Assembly (NCBI GenBank): GCA_030374805.1
Contig: JARGSG010000013.1
Span: 248,001 to 312,000 of the forward strand
Source of the DNA: Gracilaria gracilis
Taxonomy: Eukaryota > Rhodophyta > Florideophyceae > Gracilariales > Gracilariaceae
DNA: 64,000 bases
Direction of reading: 5' to 3'
Below, one piece after another: positions 29,669 through 40,368 of this stretch. Positions within the stretch are counted from its first letter, which is position 1, and each line of letters begins with the position of its first letter. The position numbers and the translations under genes were made by a program. A model generated the notes under the pieces. It was not told the origin of the DNA. It made no database searches and saw only the letters and a list, made by a program, of their open reading frames with translations.

Positions 29669-31867
29669 TCCGACGCGGCGGAATCGTCGCTCACAACCAG
29701 CCGGTGTAGGCCCACAAGATAATCGCTACGTGTGCTCCCAAGTCGGGCGGTGTCCTTCGACGGCACGCCGCGGGCATAGCGCGTCATGAGCAGGGTCACG
29801 GGCAGTACGCGAGAGCAGCACCAACACGGAAAACACACCACTTAGTATCTACACGTAGCCGGAACCGTATCTAGAAACGTTAGCTGGAGGTGTTCTGCGA
29901 CACTTGGTTTCGCAGATACGTTTGTTGCCGCAAAACTTGGGGACTTTCTTGCTCACACATTTGATGGCGACGAAACGCGGGAGGGAGCGGGGTTTTCAGT
30001 GTCTTGGAGGATTCGCATGTTCAACCGGCAAGAGAACAAGTGATGGAAGATGCTGTGGATAGGCAGACAAGATCATCGATGTGATGAGCGGTAATTTGGA
30101 CGATAAGTGGTGCACCAAGTACAATGGCATGAAAGGACGAGTTTCATCTGTGTTTCGAGAGAACAGGTAGGAATATCGCAGTACCGAACGAACTGGTAGG
30201 AATGAATGTTTACTGAAAGAGAATCGTAGCGGCGTTTCCCTTTGGGAAACCAATTGGTCCCAAACACTGGGGTTCAGAGTTGTGGAGCAACACGGGCACA
30301 AGGGCAATACAGCGACTTCCAACGTGCCCCAGCCCTTTGGCATGATGAATTGGCGGCTAGCAAAATTGTTGAATAGAAGGCAAGGAGATGGGCTTGAGCG
30401 GGCTGGGGTTCGATGCGTTACGACGGAGTCACATCCAAGGTCAGCGTTCAAGTAGCCCAACGGTACCATCACCAGAGGTTAGTGCAGAAAAAAAAACTAC
30501 GGAGCGCCATGACAGGGCGCAACATGAGGCATATAGTGAGGAGACATGAGCTCAGAAAGTGCACCGCCGCATCCCAACTACGGCGTGCGCGACTTGAGCA
30601 GGGACAGAATAACGAACATGGAGTTCATGAAGCGGCACTGGCGGGAACGCAGGGCGCGGTGGCGGTGGCGGTGGACTGAGGCGGGGACAAGGCAGCGATG
30701 GACGGCGGCAACGAGAACGGTGGGGGCGATTTAACGGACTTGAGCGCGGGGCGTGGCGCTGCTGGAGCGGGGACAAACGGCGGGCGAGAGGGCGGTGGCG
30801 TACAAGCGCCGTTTGGCGACGGGCTGATTGGCGGCGACGGCATGGAGCAAAGCTGCGGTTGGGCGCCCAATTATGTACCAAAGGTAGCTCTAAGCAGAGG
30901 TTATGATAGTTGGCACGTGTGTGATTGTTGTGCGTGCCCCAAGTGGGCGCGATAACGAGACGGCGGGCGCGAATACACGGGCGCCGCCACGCGAGCGCGC
31001 ATTCGAGTCTTTTTGTAACTCGCAGCGCCCACCGAGCACAGCGCGTGGAGTTAGTGCGCAAAAATCCAACTGCGCCGCGTGCTCTCTTTGTTTGCACGTG
31101 TATCCCCTAAATTTATTAAAAAATTGGCTACCTGCCAAACCACGTGTATCTCAAGTTTCACATGTACGTGCCCGTTCGCCATTGGTACTGTAGCTTTGTT
31201 GCACATTGCTGGCTAACGCACATTGCTGGATACTTGTTTTTTCCACGTATTACATTACCTGTGAAGTCGCACGCAAATGCGTCAATTGTGCAATTCAACC
31301 AAATGCTATCCCAGCGGTAGTGCCAATCTTCACATCATGCACATGTCTTCCTCAACTGGAACCGTTGCGCTGGCAAAATCGTCAAACTACCTGCGCTACT
31401 CCTCTTGTCAAGGTGCATCACCCAGGAGGTAGGAGGGCTAACGGTGCTAACGTTTTGTTCCGCCATACAGACGATACCGCCACGCAGACGAAAGCACCAA
31501 TTGATACCATACAATTCATCTCTTTGATCAACTCCAACTGTGCTTTTCGATGCCCCTACCAAACTTGTTTCTAACGCTCTCCCTCAAAAAGAGAATCAGA
31601 TTGATGCTAGCAATCCAAAGCTCGTTCAAAAGCTTACAGCCTCCTCAATAAACACGCCACATCTGCTCTCTGCCGTCGAGATGGCGCCTCCAGCCGTCGG
31701 CAAACAACGAGGTCCAACCATAGTTAGAACAAAAGCCACCCCCTTCCGAGCCGGCAGCCGTCTGTGAACTTTTTGATAGCGCTAGCGTCAAGCACAAGCG
31801 CTGGGTAGTTTTATGCCAAGGTACGAACGTTCGTGTTGATGTTAACATTGAGCAACCATTTTCATTG
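29669..31867. other. No confident gene
   Basis: A GC-rich, G-skewed segment (30640-30850) produces many overlapping low-complexity frames on both strands, which I regard as artefacts. A short ATG frame at 30546-30734 begins with a plausible protein start (MSSESAPPHPNYGVRDLSRD) but dissolves into Arg/Trp repeats; it could be the 5' end of a truncated gene. 31200-31860 has only short frames. Confidence 0.4.
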
Positions 31868-32579
31868 TTATACTAGCTGTATTATCCAAGATTGCTTCGA
31901 GTCCAGGGTCATAGCAGTACTATCTTGTACTTCAGGTTTAACCTCGTAGGTAGGACCCCTGCTTGCATTCGTTAAGGCTTTGAACACTTTCTCTCGAACC
32001 AATTGCTCACTTTCTTCGGCGAAAGCGCCGAATATTGCATCCAAAACCAAATGAACCGGTAGTTTGAAACGCGGTTCCGACTCCTAACGGCGTATCGTCT
32101 GAAAAACTTATACGACAGTCGCCGATACCGGGATACTCATATATATTCCTCTGCCATACACAATAAGGATCTCCCACCTGCAGTGCTGACAGAGATGTGT
32201 CCATGCCTTGCAATTCTGAAAACGTGTTGGCTCTCGTGAACAAGGAGGGATCTTCACCTATCTGTCGCACAAGGGATTTCCGAAATGTCTCCGGTGTAAA
32301 GAAGGAGAGCGGTAGTGCAAAAGATTCATGAATAAGTCCTACCACTGAAGCGTTCGTCTGTCGAACTAAATGTGCCCTCATGAATAACACCCGGTCGTTC
32401 AAAATGTATGACGACGATGCTTCGGAAAGGCGTTCATCTAGGCAGAAAGCGGTTTCCTGGCAATCGGAGATACAACCAAGAGTTTTCGAGCACATGATAT
32501 CGATCTTCGACGAGGAGCAGACGATGGACGACGATAATGAGAGCCAAAGTATTATAGTTAGAGAAGCCTTCATGACCAC
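31868..32579 (-). pseudogene. Secreted protein paralogue A (pairs with 36136-36693)
   Basis: From ATG 32579 a 190-residue frame starts with a clear signal peptide (LTIILWLSLSSSIVCSSS). The mature part carries RVLFMRAHLVRQTNASVVGL, IHESF and ELQGMDTSLSALQVGDPYCV. This block matches the protein at 36136 position by position (KTLFLRGKLISKTQHSAIFL; ELRAVDPEIREIRRGDNLCV). Near 32050 the neighbouring frame becomes more protein-like (LVLDAIFGAFAEESEQLVRE, to 31868), so the C-terminus may be shifted by one base. Cys-containing, likely extracellular. The family is unknown to me. Confidence 0.55.
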
Positions 32580-32629
32580 AGCCGGTTGTGCTCAAGAAGT
32601 TAAGACCTCCTCAGCTCACAAACGATGCT

Positions 32630-32641
32630 TTTAAAAGGTTT
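32630..32641 (-). promoter_or_regulatory. TATA-like box for secreted protein A
   Basis: On the minus strand CCTTTTAAAAGC lies about 55 bases before ATG 32579. It is the only TATA-like site close upstream. Confidence 0.4.
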
Positions 32642-33006
32642 GGGAGAAGGAGAGGTAGACGCCAATCTTGAATTGGAACCGATATTGAATGGACAACTGA
32701 CAACGTGAGTGCGTGGAGGACGTTTTGAGGTCTGGTTAAATAGAGCAAGCGGCTCAATTTGAAAGGATTGAACCTGCAAGGCCTTACACAAAACCATGGT
32801 CAGCTTGTACCTCACAACTGTTGTTAAGGGGGATGTAGATAAGGGGCGGCAAATAAGGGTAAGGGTTACCAGGGGACAAATTGGTGTATTCAGGACGTTC
32901 GCTTGTTTGTGTCCATTAAAACCCGCTCGTGTCTGACGTTTCGTTGCATTCCTTTCGTCCACGTCATGAACTGACATACGGCATTTATTGTTGTTTCCCT
33001 TTATAC
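32642..33006. other. Intergenic
   Basis: Short frames only. This is the left flank of the piggyBac element. No clear TTAA target copy is present at the left tip. Confidence 0.4.
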
Positions 33007-33030
33007 CTAGTGTCTATCGGACCAACGCGT

Positions 33031-33048
33031 TGACCTCATATGAGGTCA
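33031..33048. repeat. 18-bp subterminal palindrome, left copy
   Basis: TGACCTCATATGAGGTCA is its own reverse complement. The same 18-mer occurs twice near the other end of the element at 35802-35819 and 35822-35839 and nowhere else that I saw. Confidence 0.9.
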
Positions 33049-33101
33049 GCCCGTTGAGAGAGTAAAATAAACCAAAAAATTACATTCCGGACCTATAATG
33101 C

Positions 33102-33133
33102 GGACTTTTCAAATTTCAAAATTTGAAAAGTCC
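33102..33133. repeat. Perfect 15-bp hairpin inside the piggyBac end
   Basis: Arms GGACTTTTCAAATTT (33102-33116) and its complement (33119-33133) with a two-base spacer. It lies between the left terminus and the transposase stop. Confidence 0.85.
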
Positions 33134-33182
33134 TTGAACAGTCGTTTAAGTAGTAGTCTGTAGGGCAAAACGGCCAGTAATC

Positions 33183-33241
33183 ACAGCTCAGTGGATACGA
33201 TATCCTATGTGAGCAAATTAAACGTGAGTTCAAACCTCGCT
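33183..33241 (+). repeat. tRNA-like box A/box B pair (SINE-like fragment)
   Basis: AGCTCAGTGG (33185-33194) resembles a pol III box A, and GAGTTCAAACCTC (33226-33238) a box B. Around box B, GTGAG and CTCGC can pair to close a seven-base TTCAAAC loop, as in a tRNA T-arm. The D-arm and acceptor stem do not fold properly, so it is not a working tRNA gene. A tRNA-derived SINE head inserted in the piggyBac element is the likeliest reading. Confidence 0.35.
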
Positions 33242-33540
33242 GAGTTTATTAAACTCGAAAACTCCTTATGGAGCTCGACTAATTCTCGTAATATGTTTAC
33301 ACTAAGAACGTTTTCAACACCCACTTGAACAACAGACAGAACAAGGTGACATCTGTTAAAAGGGCAGTTTCGTCAGAGTGTAAACATTATCTAGCATGTT
33401 CAATAACGCGGATTGAATTAGTAGGGGGCTTAAGGCAAATGAACACTTGTTGATAATGTGATTCTTTATGTGTTTTTATTCAATATCAGCGCTTGTTTAC
33501 TTCTATGTTGACGTTGTTGTTGACAACAGATGTGCTTCAA

Positions 33541-35630
33541 TTACTTTTGAACACCGTGACGTAACTCAATGTGGTTCTCAAAGCAGTCCCTTCCTGTACC
33601 AGTGTGACATAAATACACTTCAGATTTCAAAGATATATAGCATTCAGAACATAAAAACTTAGACTTCATATTCCCTTTGCACACTTTGCATCGTCCTTGA
33701 TATGAAGACTTCGTAATCATTCCATCCTTAGTTTCTCTCTTGCGATTAGTCTGCATAAGATGCACACCAGTTCCTGCAGGTTTCGGAATATCATCTTCTA
33801 TTTCCATATGTTCTTCATCTCGAGTCATCAAAGCGGTCCGGTCCCACGTATTAGTGATAAGGTCGTCAGCCAACTTTGAATAGAAGTTATATGGAGATAA
33901 TAACTTTCGCATACCATTACCAGCTTTGTAAAGCATCCACGCATCAACCATACAAATGGATAATAAAGATGAATTCACACGGAACGACCAATCTTTGACC
34001 TCGATTTTCTTCTCCAGTTTTAAGTCATCTTGGCGGCATCTGTTGTGTCTGTCAATCATTAAACACGTTTTATAGTATTCCTCACAAACCTCTGGTATCG
34101 GTACTTCAAGTTCAACTTTCCTCGAAACATTTCCTTGTCTTCTCCATCTTTGTCGCATTATTGGGTTTCCAGGGTTCACCGTGTTGCATGTTGATATAAA
34201 GTACCTTCATTCCCTATCGACCCACATTACCGCCATTAGATCAGTATTCAAACCGTTCCCCTTCGAAACCATTGAAACAAAATCTCCACGATTCTCTAAG
34301 GTCTTCTCTGATAAATGCTTCATAGGAAATTGACGTGTTGCATTCTTGATAACCCCAGTAAAGCGCAGTCCTTTTTCCAAAAGAGCATTAGCTGTTTTCA
34401 CCGATGCAAAAAAAAATCTGCACAGACATGGCGTCCAGACCCAAACCATGGCTGGACTAATCGAAGTAAAATAGCAGTTCCATGAGTATGTTCTGCATCA
34501 AAATCCTGATCAGGGGCTTCAGATCCCATATTGAGCTCAATATTTAGCATGATACCACTTCTTCCGCAACAAACGGTTTTCATTTCCAACCCGTTTTCTG
34601 GTTTTCGATCCAGCGCGGTATAATGTAGGAGCCCCACATCAATCCAGTCTCCCCCCAGCCCATACCAGCGTGACATACTCTCATCAACGCATAAAGCATG
34701 TGAAGGTGTCACGAAAGAACGGCGGTGATCATTGATGGTTTTCACGAAATCAGTGACTAAATTCCAGCGAGCCGTGCCATAATCCTCTTGAGCAGCGTTA
34801 CCACTGAAACAAATACAACGCCTTAGAGTTTCAAACCTATTTCGTGACATTGCTTCACCAATCACAGGCTGAGACATAAACCTGGATGCTGGTTCTGAAC
34901 CCCAAAGATCTCTTCTATTGGAAAACTCCAGCCTGCTTATTAAAACCATCACGCCAAAGAACCTTAAAAGCTCTCCACCACTCGTCGAAGAGGCACCATC
35001 ATTTTCCAAGTTCTTGTTCGTCTTCTCCACAATCGTCTTCAGATGTCCAATGGGGAACATCCATAAAAAATAGTCAATGAATGTCATCGTACTTGGGCAA
35101 TGACGTGGTGAGATAAAATCTCCGGCTGGGCCAATAACCTTCCACGGCTGCAATTGCATGCATCCATTGATAGGGCTACAAATTGCCTCCGTGTTCCACG
35201 CACGATCATGCACAGTCAATGACTGGTCGGAAGGGGGTGCTTGTGAAACGGGATCCGCCTCCTGCAAATTTTGCAGTTGTTCTCCTTCATTCGGCTGATT
35301 GTCAATATTTTGGGCCGGTAACGGTGGTACAATTGCTGTGTCAACATTATCAGTTTGTGGACTGTTAAGGAGACCATCACCAACCTTTACACTGCAAAGA
35401 GGAAGAGTACACTCTTTTTGGCGGTTTGGGAGGTCAAACCGAATAGTGAGAAATGTACAGTTTCGGCCGTTGACGAGTCGAATGTCAACTTTTGTAACTG
35501 TTCCAGGGACACTTTTCGTCTGCCAAAGAGATTCAAAGTAGCGTTTGCTTTCCGACTCACAAACTACAAGGCGGGCACGACTGTGGACTTTGTTACCAAC
35601 GGTACGACGAGGGTCTGTTGACGGAGCCAT
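33541..35630 (-). pseudogene. piggyBac transposase, one shift and one stop
   Basis: From ATG 35630 the first 410 residues contain an N-terminal low-complexity region and the start of the DDE domain (FETLRRCICFSGNA, ALCVDESMSRWYGLGGDW with the first Asp, GRHVCAD with the second). At a run of nine A on the plus strand (about 34409-34418) the frame changes to ASVKTANALLEKGLRFTGV. It passes an in-frame TGA near 34207 and continues with MIDRHNRCRQDDL (third Asp region) and LSICMVDAWMLYK. The C-terminal Cys-rich zinc-binding domain is present (CKVCKGNMKSKFLCSEC and a CH...CFENH pair). Length and order match the family. Only two small lesions separate it from an intact gene. Confidence 0.85.
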
Positions 35631-36135
35631 TGTGTACAGATTGTGTTGACGTTTGTGAAAAAATGCTCCAGCTTGGTTGCTGTGTACATGTCATGGGCGA
35701 CTTTGGTTAACGCCATCAAAGGGAGGACGACGGAGGTGAGGACGAAGTGTTTTTTTTTTAAAAAGTGAAAACTTTTACTTAAAATTTATGTGAGTAAAAA
35801 CTGACCTCATATGAGGTCATTTGACCTCATATGAGGTCAGTTGTCAAATAGACACTAGTAGCCTTAACAAACGCTACCCATCATGCGGAGCGATTGCGGG
35901 GTGGCAGATATTGGTAGATAAAGACTCTTGCCAAAGCCGGTTCCACATCCAGGGCGTCTGCCTCTCGAAAGAATACCCACACCCTTGGAATATTGTACAG
36001 GACTTTCATTTGTGAGTAACGATCGTCCACTATTGAAGGAAAACCCAACGCTTGGCATAAGAAGAAGAAGAAGAGCATTGGCTTTCGTGGCCAAGATTCA
36101 TCAACTCAATCACGATCAGAACGAAAAGCAACGCT

Positions 36136-36693
36136 ATGTTTTCCCTCCTGCTGTTGCATACTCTCATGAGTTTGATTTGGATATGCGCAGCCGAGCAGAT
36201 AACGCCAGGCGAACTTCTCGATCCAGAGCTTTATGTCGCTTGTTTTTGGGGTTTTTGTTTATCTCCCTCATATGGGAATGTGTACTGTTTCGACCGAGAA
36301 AACGATCCACGACCAGAAAGTGTTGAGGAGGATGCGCCGTACAAAACACTTTTCCTCCGTGGAAAACTGATTTCCAAAACCCAACACTCCGCAATCTTCT
36401 TAATGCAGGAAAAGTATTCTGTGTCATGGGGTTTCTTCTATTTTATCGCTGATGACGAGTGTGATTCGACTTTGTGCTCCCTCGAAGAGCTGCGAGCAGT
36501 CGATCCGGAAATTCGAGAGATCCGAAGAGGGGACAATCTTTGTGTGATGCCCTTGGAAGCGCAAGAGAGAGGCAAAAGTGCACTAAACACTGTGAGAGCG
36601 ATTGAAGTAACAGACGTGAGAGGAACAAATCTTCTTGATTGCCCTCGACGTGGCGGTTCTTCCAATATTCGAAATAGGTATCCATGGTTCTAA
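36136..36693 (+). CDS. Secreted protein paralogue B (pairs with 31868-32579)
   Basis: An intact 185-residue protein with a signal peptide (MFSLLLLHTLMSLIWICAAE) followed by a Cys-containing domain (ACFWGFCLSP, VYCFDREN). Residues about 70-145 align with the minus-strand protein at 32579: KTLFLRGKLISKTQHSAIFL, MQEKYSVSWGFF and ELRAVDPEIREIRRGDNLCV. About five cysteines suggest disulfides. The two paralogues are divergent and the piggyBac element lies between them, so they may be an old inverted duplication. Function unknown; likely extracellular. Confidence 0.65.
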   Translation: MFSLLLLHTLMSLIWICAAEQITPGELLDPELYVACFWGFCLSPSYGNVYCFDRENDPRPESVEEDAPYKTLFLRGKLISKTQHSAIFLMQEKYSVSWGFFYFIADDECDSTLCSLEELRAVDPEIREIRRGDNLCVMPLEAQERGKSALNTVRAIEVTDVRGTNLLDCPRRGGSSNIRNRYPWF

Positions 36694-37934
36694 TCATACA
36701 CTTACGAAGAATAAACAGCGTAAAGGAAAGAAGGCGCAAATGTTTACCATACATTGTTCGTTTTGGCGGACAAAAGCCTCGAACTTTTCATCGAGAGTTT
36801 CGCTCGCAGAGGTCGCAGAAGAAGAACCTGAACTTAGCTAGCTCTATATCATATCTAGATGTACAACAGCTTCCTGAGTTATTGAGCTTGAACCTCGTTG
36901 GCAGGAATTCTCACTCAGAACCAACAACTCAGGACAACAGGTTGCCGACATGTACTGTATGCTTTCCGCGACACCACAAACCTCCACCAATTATCGGCTA
37001 AGGAGGAGGGCTTGGCGGCGGCAGCAGATCATAATACAGTAACTGTTATGTATGATACTTGCAGCAAGACCTTTGCTCCCTGCATTCGCATTGGGCGAAC
37101 GCCGCAGGGGAGACACCTGCTATTGGCGTGCAATGCTTAGAGCTACCGCTCAGCCATGTGTATAGATATACTTACGCAAGAACTGTACGTGTAGTTCGCA
37201 CACGAGGCCCAGGTTGGGGAAACCGCTTAACGAAGGGCCACGTTGCAATACCCTTGGGTAAAGTTTACAACAAGGCAGTCCAGCTTTAAACTTCCCGGTG
37301 CTCAATCGAGCTCCCGAGGGGGCCTGGTTCTCCAGAAGAGTTGGATTCGGTCAGTTGAAATCTTGCTAGCTTGCAGCTGCAGCCATCGGTTGTGAACACG
37401 ATTGCTTGCGCAACAGCAACAATTCAGCGGGATCAGTGCGTCGATCACTTGTCGTGCATGTTCCCCAACCCTCTACTAGCTGGAGCTAGGACATCCCTGT
37501 TGCTTTGCGTACTTTCGACCATGGGCGCAGATATCTGTGACTGACTGACAGGGCTGTTATTCATACAGAATCATGTTGTGATAGTTTGAACGCTTCCCTC
37601 ATACGTATGAGTTATGTTGACATTCGAGTGACCCGATATCGTCACGAGAATGCCATCATAACTCGCTTATCGCACAGCTGGTACACGCGTCCAACGTTTG
37701 GGCATCTGGTTTGAGTACATGGCGAGGCGAGTGGTGTTTCCGGTGATATCACTCTACGTGACGTGACTAGCTTGTGAAACCTAGAGGACCACAGTAGAGC
37801 ATTGATTTCGCTGGGCCAAGATATATTTCACTGTGTATTGTCGGACCAAATTGATATTCGCACTGCTCCTGTGGGATAACATGTACAAACCCAGTTCCTT
37901 GTGAAGCTCTTGAGTACGTTATTCGTCGTGCTGT
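36694..37934. other. No recognised gene
   Basis: Short frames only, on both strands. One (36684-37001) encodes a basic peptide without domain signals. I see no tRNA, repeat or promoter I can defend. Confidence 0.4.
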
Positions 37935-38963
37935 ATGGTGCTCATTCGATTGAAAGCGCCATTCGTCAGTGTGATAGTGACCGTACTATCCACACTAGCC
38001 GAGCTTGCTTTGCTCTCCTTTCTAGTCGTTGTGAACAACGTGCAGGAATGCAGACGGCTTCGAAATGGGAAGAGTGTCAGAGTCGGTCGCCATCTCATGC
38101 GCACTCGCATCATCTCCATCTTATCTTTGGCTACTTTCTTCTTTCTCGAGGTGGCGTTCGCCTTCTACAATGACCCGGTGAATAACGTTCGTTTGGAAAC
38201 TCATGCTTGTGTAACTGTGTCTAACTCTGTGCTGGAACGAGGTGAATCGACGAGCTTTTTCAGAGCGGCTGATGTGGTCGTGGCATGTAGGACATTAGCA
38301 AATGGCACCATTACTCAATTTGGCGGCAACTTTAGCAGACAGACTCAACAAGTGGAATGCTCTTCACAACCCCTGTACACCCATCCCGTCGACGATCGCA
38401 CAGTGAACGAGAGCGTTTCTGGTGTCCCATTTAGCTGCCTTCAAGACGATGAAGGTGATATCTGCGTATTCATGCAACAAAAAGGAAACCTTTCACTCGT
38501 ATCTCGACCTTTCGTTCTCGATGACCTCGAGTTTCTTCCCGACATTTTTCCGTATCTTCCGACCGAGCTCCATTTTGAGCCGCCATTGAACCTCACACAA
38601 TTTGGCGAGCGAGCCATAAGGGCGTTTATGAACAACGTAGTCGGGCCATCAGCTTTAAGAAGAATCATCTACAGTGGGGCCGGAGAGGGCAACTGCACCT
38701 TTCCAGTTCCAGATGGGACTGCGACCACCGTTCCATTGGCAATGTTGATTGCCTTGTCAGTAGTTTGGGCAATCGCAATTCTGTTATTCTTCTCAGTGTT
38801 ACGACTTCGCAAAGCTGTTTTCTTTGAGATTGATAACCCGATGGATTGGGCTACAAGAAGTGTGAGACCTCTGGACGATCCTTTGGGTGAGAACCCAATT
38901 TTGATGGGAGTTGAAGATGAGGAAAGAATGCTAGTCCAAGTCGCAACTTTTGTAGCAAATTAG
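37935..38963 (+). CDS. Three-helix membrane protein, family member 1
   Basis: 342 residues. Two membrane segments near the N-terminus (about 10-35 and 55-78: ILSLATFFFLEVAFAF), an extracellular-type region of about 190 residues with paired cysteines (ETHACVTVSN, VVACRTLANGT, VECSSQ, FSCLQDDEGDICVF) and N-glycosylation-type sites (NGT, NFS, NES, NLS). A third membrane helix (about 270-295: LAMLIALSVVWAIAILLFFS) and a short cytoplasmic tail with VRPLDDPLGENPI follow. The protein at 53471-54943 (minus) has the same layout. No known domain recognised. Start chosen as the first ATG before the first helix. Confidence 0.65.
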   Translation: MVLIRLKAPFVSVIVTVLSTLAELALLSFLVVVNNVQECRRLRNGKSVRVGRHLMRTRIISILSLATFFFLEVAFAFYNDPVNNVRLETHACVTVSNSVLERGESTSFFRAADVVVACRTLANGTITQFGGNFSRQTQQVECSSQPLYTHPVDDRTVNESVSGVPFSCLQDDEGDICVFMQQKGNLSLVSRPFVLDDLEFLPDIFPYLPTELHFEPPLNLTQFGERAIRAFMNNVVGPSALRRIIYSGAGEGNCTFPVPDGTATTVPLAMLIALSVVWAIAILLFFSVLRLRKAVFFEIDNPMDWATRSVRPLDDPLGENPILMGVEDEERMLVQVATFVAN

Positions 38964-39146
38964 GGCGTCGAATAGGTTTAATTCGAGAAGCACATAGTGC
39001 TAATACGCTTTGTGATTTTGTTTGAATGAAGAAGATCTTCATTGTACTACTATAATGTTTGTCTGAGCTACTATCAAAGCCGCCTGATCGCAGAGAAGGG
39101 GTCAGAAGGAGGTCAGAGGACAAGGCAAGCAGCTGCCTGACACTCA

Positions 39147-39545
39147 TTGCTTGGTGCCGTTTCTATTGTTCTTGGACGTGGGTTGGCACAACATCCGCAA
39201 GCGGGATTAAGAACACAAAGTGAAGAAACATTTCGCATATATGAAGTAAATCATGCTCCAGTTCGATCCTGGAATCCAGTGACACAGAACTGTTTAGATG
39301 AGCTCGTCAAAGCAACTCTTATGTACCCTCATATCGAACTCAATCGACTATTGTCAATCGTAATAGCCATACTGTCATACCATCTCCTCGCAAGAGAAAC
39401 AGTTCTAGATAAAAAGCATGATCCTATCGCAAATGCACACATCGGATATCAGCGATTCCTATTGACTGAATTCAAATATGAACTTTTTCCGTCACCAAGG
39501 CCGAGCTATGAACACAAAAATGATTATGTGTTCATGACCTTCTAA
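39147..39545 (+). CDS. Doubtful 132-codon frame
   Basis: Open from a TTG, with no ATG until about residue 59. Composition is protein-like (FRIYEVNHAPVRSWNPVTQN, ELNRLLSIVIAILSYHLLA) and it follows the membrane protein by 180 bases. It could be a decayed exon or 3' fragment of a related gene. Its end overlaps the end of the minus-strand secreted repeat gene by four bases. Low confidence. Confidence 0.25.
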   Translation: MLGAVSIVLGRGLAQHPQAGLRTQSEETFRIYEVNHAPVRSWNPVTQNCLDELVKATLMYPHIELNRLLSIVIAILSYHLLARETVLDKKHDPIANAHIGYQRFLLTEFKYELFPSPRPSYEHKNDYVFMTF

Positions 39546-40267
39546 AACGAGTCTGGTACATCATTTGAGTTGCAACACCCTCCCGACCCGGAATCTCTAT
39601 CACCTCTGCTGTCATTACCGCCAGAATCATTGGAACCTCTGTCACTCGGTGGTGAAGGCGGATCGATTCCAAAGGGGTTGTCAGGGCTGTCCGGGTCCTC
39701 TGGTTCTGCCCCTCTACCCTCATTACTTCCCCTGTCTCCTCGCTCAGACCTGCCGGTGTCGGGTGGGGGTGGATCTATTCCGAAAGGATTATCGGGACTA
39801 TCTGGATCCTCCGGTTCATTGCCCCTTCCCTTGTTACTTGGTCCACGGTCTGGGGGACCTTGTGGAGGCGGATCGATACCAAATGGGTTGTCAGGATTGT
39901 CGGGATCCTCGGGTGGGTTTCCCTTTCCTTCATTTGTGTCTTCATTTGGATCATCAGTCGGTGGGAATAAATCGATGTCCAAGAGCTCTTCCAGTATCTC
40001 TCTGAGTCTCTTTCGATTCTTTGGATCTTTCGACATCTCAACCAGGTCATCAAAGAGCTCCTTCAGTCTTTTGAATTTCCCCTGGCGAAGGGTGATTTGT
40101 TTGAATTCATGGCTGCTAGTAATGGGAGATGCGTGAGCATACAATATGGCCAATAAAACGCAACACCCGACGACGATTGACCGATGCATAGATGAATGGT
40201 GTGATGGGGGCTGCACCTTCACTTTCTTTCCGAAATAATCGATACCTTCTTCAGAGAATTGAACCAC
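39542..40267 (-). CDS. Secreted acidic repeat protein (PDNPFGIDPP repeats)
   Basis: From ATG 40267 the frame is 241 residues, but the ATG at 40189 gives a cleaner signal peptide (RSIVVGCCVLLAILYAHASP) and about 215 residues. A charged helical segment follows (FKRLKELFDDLVEMSKDPKN). Three near-copies of a unit of about 35 residues then occur, each with PEDPDSPDNPFGIDPPPP followed by an Arg/Gly/Ser stretch. It ends in a Ser/Gly/Asp tail with CC. Pro/Asp-rich repeats suggest an extracellular matrix or Ca-binding role, which is a guess. A TATA box at 40361-40368 on the minus strand supports transcription. Confidence 0.6.
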   Translation of the reverse strand: MVQFSEEGIDYFGKKVKVQPPSHHSSMHRSIVVGCCVLLAILYAHASPITSSHEFKQITLRQGKFKRLKELFDDLVEMSKDPKNRKRLREILEELLDIDLFPPTDDPNEDTNEGKGNPPEDPDNPDNPFGIDPPPQGPPDRGPSNKGRGNEPEDPDSPDNPFGIDPPPPDTGRSERGDRGSNEGRGAEPEDPDSPDNPFGIDPPSPPSDRGSNDSGGNDSRGDRDSGSGGCCNSNDVPDSF

Positions 40268-40360
40268 AGAGCTGGTGAATGCTCAACGAAGTGAAGAATC
40301 AGATGGTCTGGTTTGAGAGGAAATTGCCGCCCCAGTAGCTGGTCGGCGGCGTATCCCACC

Positions 40361-40368
40361 CCTTATAG
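40361..40368 (-). promoter_or_regulatory. TATA box for the secreted repeat protein
   Basis: CTATAAGG on the minus strand, 94 bases before ATG 40267 and 172 before ATG 40189. Confidence 0.5.

Larger units (their letters stand above)
33007..35858 (-). mobile_element. piggyBac-family DNA transposon
   Basis: The element is bounded by 11-bp inverted tips, CTAGTGTCTAT at 33007-33017 and its complement at 35848-35858. Internal to the tips are copies of an 18-bp perfect palindrome, TGACCTCATATGAGGTCA: one on the left (33031-33048) and two on the right (35802-35819, 35822-35839). A transposase is inside on the minus strand. A TTAA lies five bases beyond the right tip (35864-35867); the left flank (TTTATAC) has no intact TTAA, so the expected TTAA duplication is unproved. 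The asymmetric subterminal palindromes are plausible transposase sites. Confidence 0.75.

Noticed and set aside
29038-29841. Minus-strand 267-codon ORF
   Set aside because: No domain content and it lies opposite a more protein-like plus-strand reading; probably a shadow.
30552-31097. Arg/Pro/Cys-rich frames on both strands
   Set aside because: Low-complexity GC-skewed DNA keeps all frames open; no domain, signal or consistent start.
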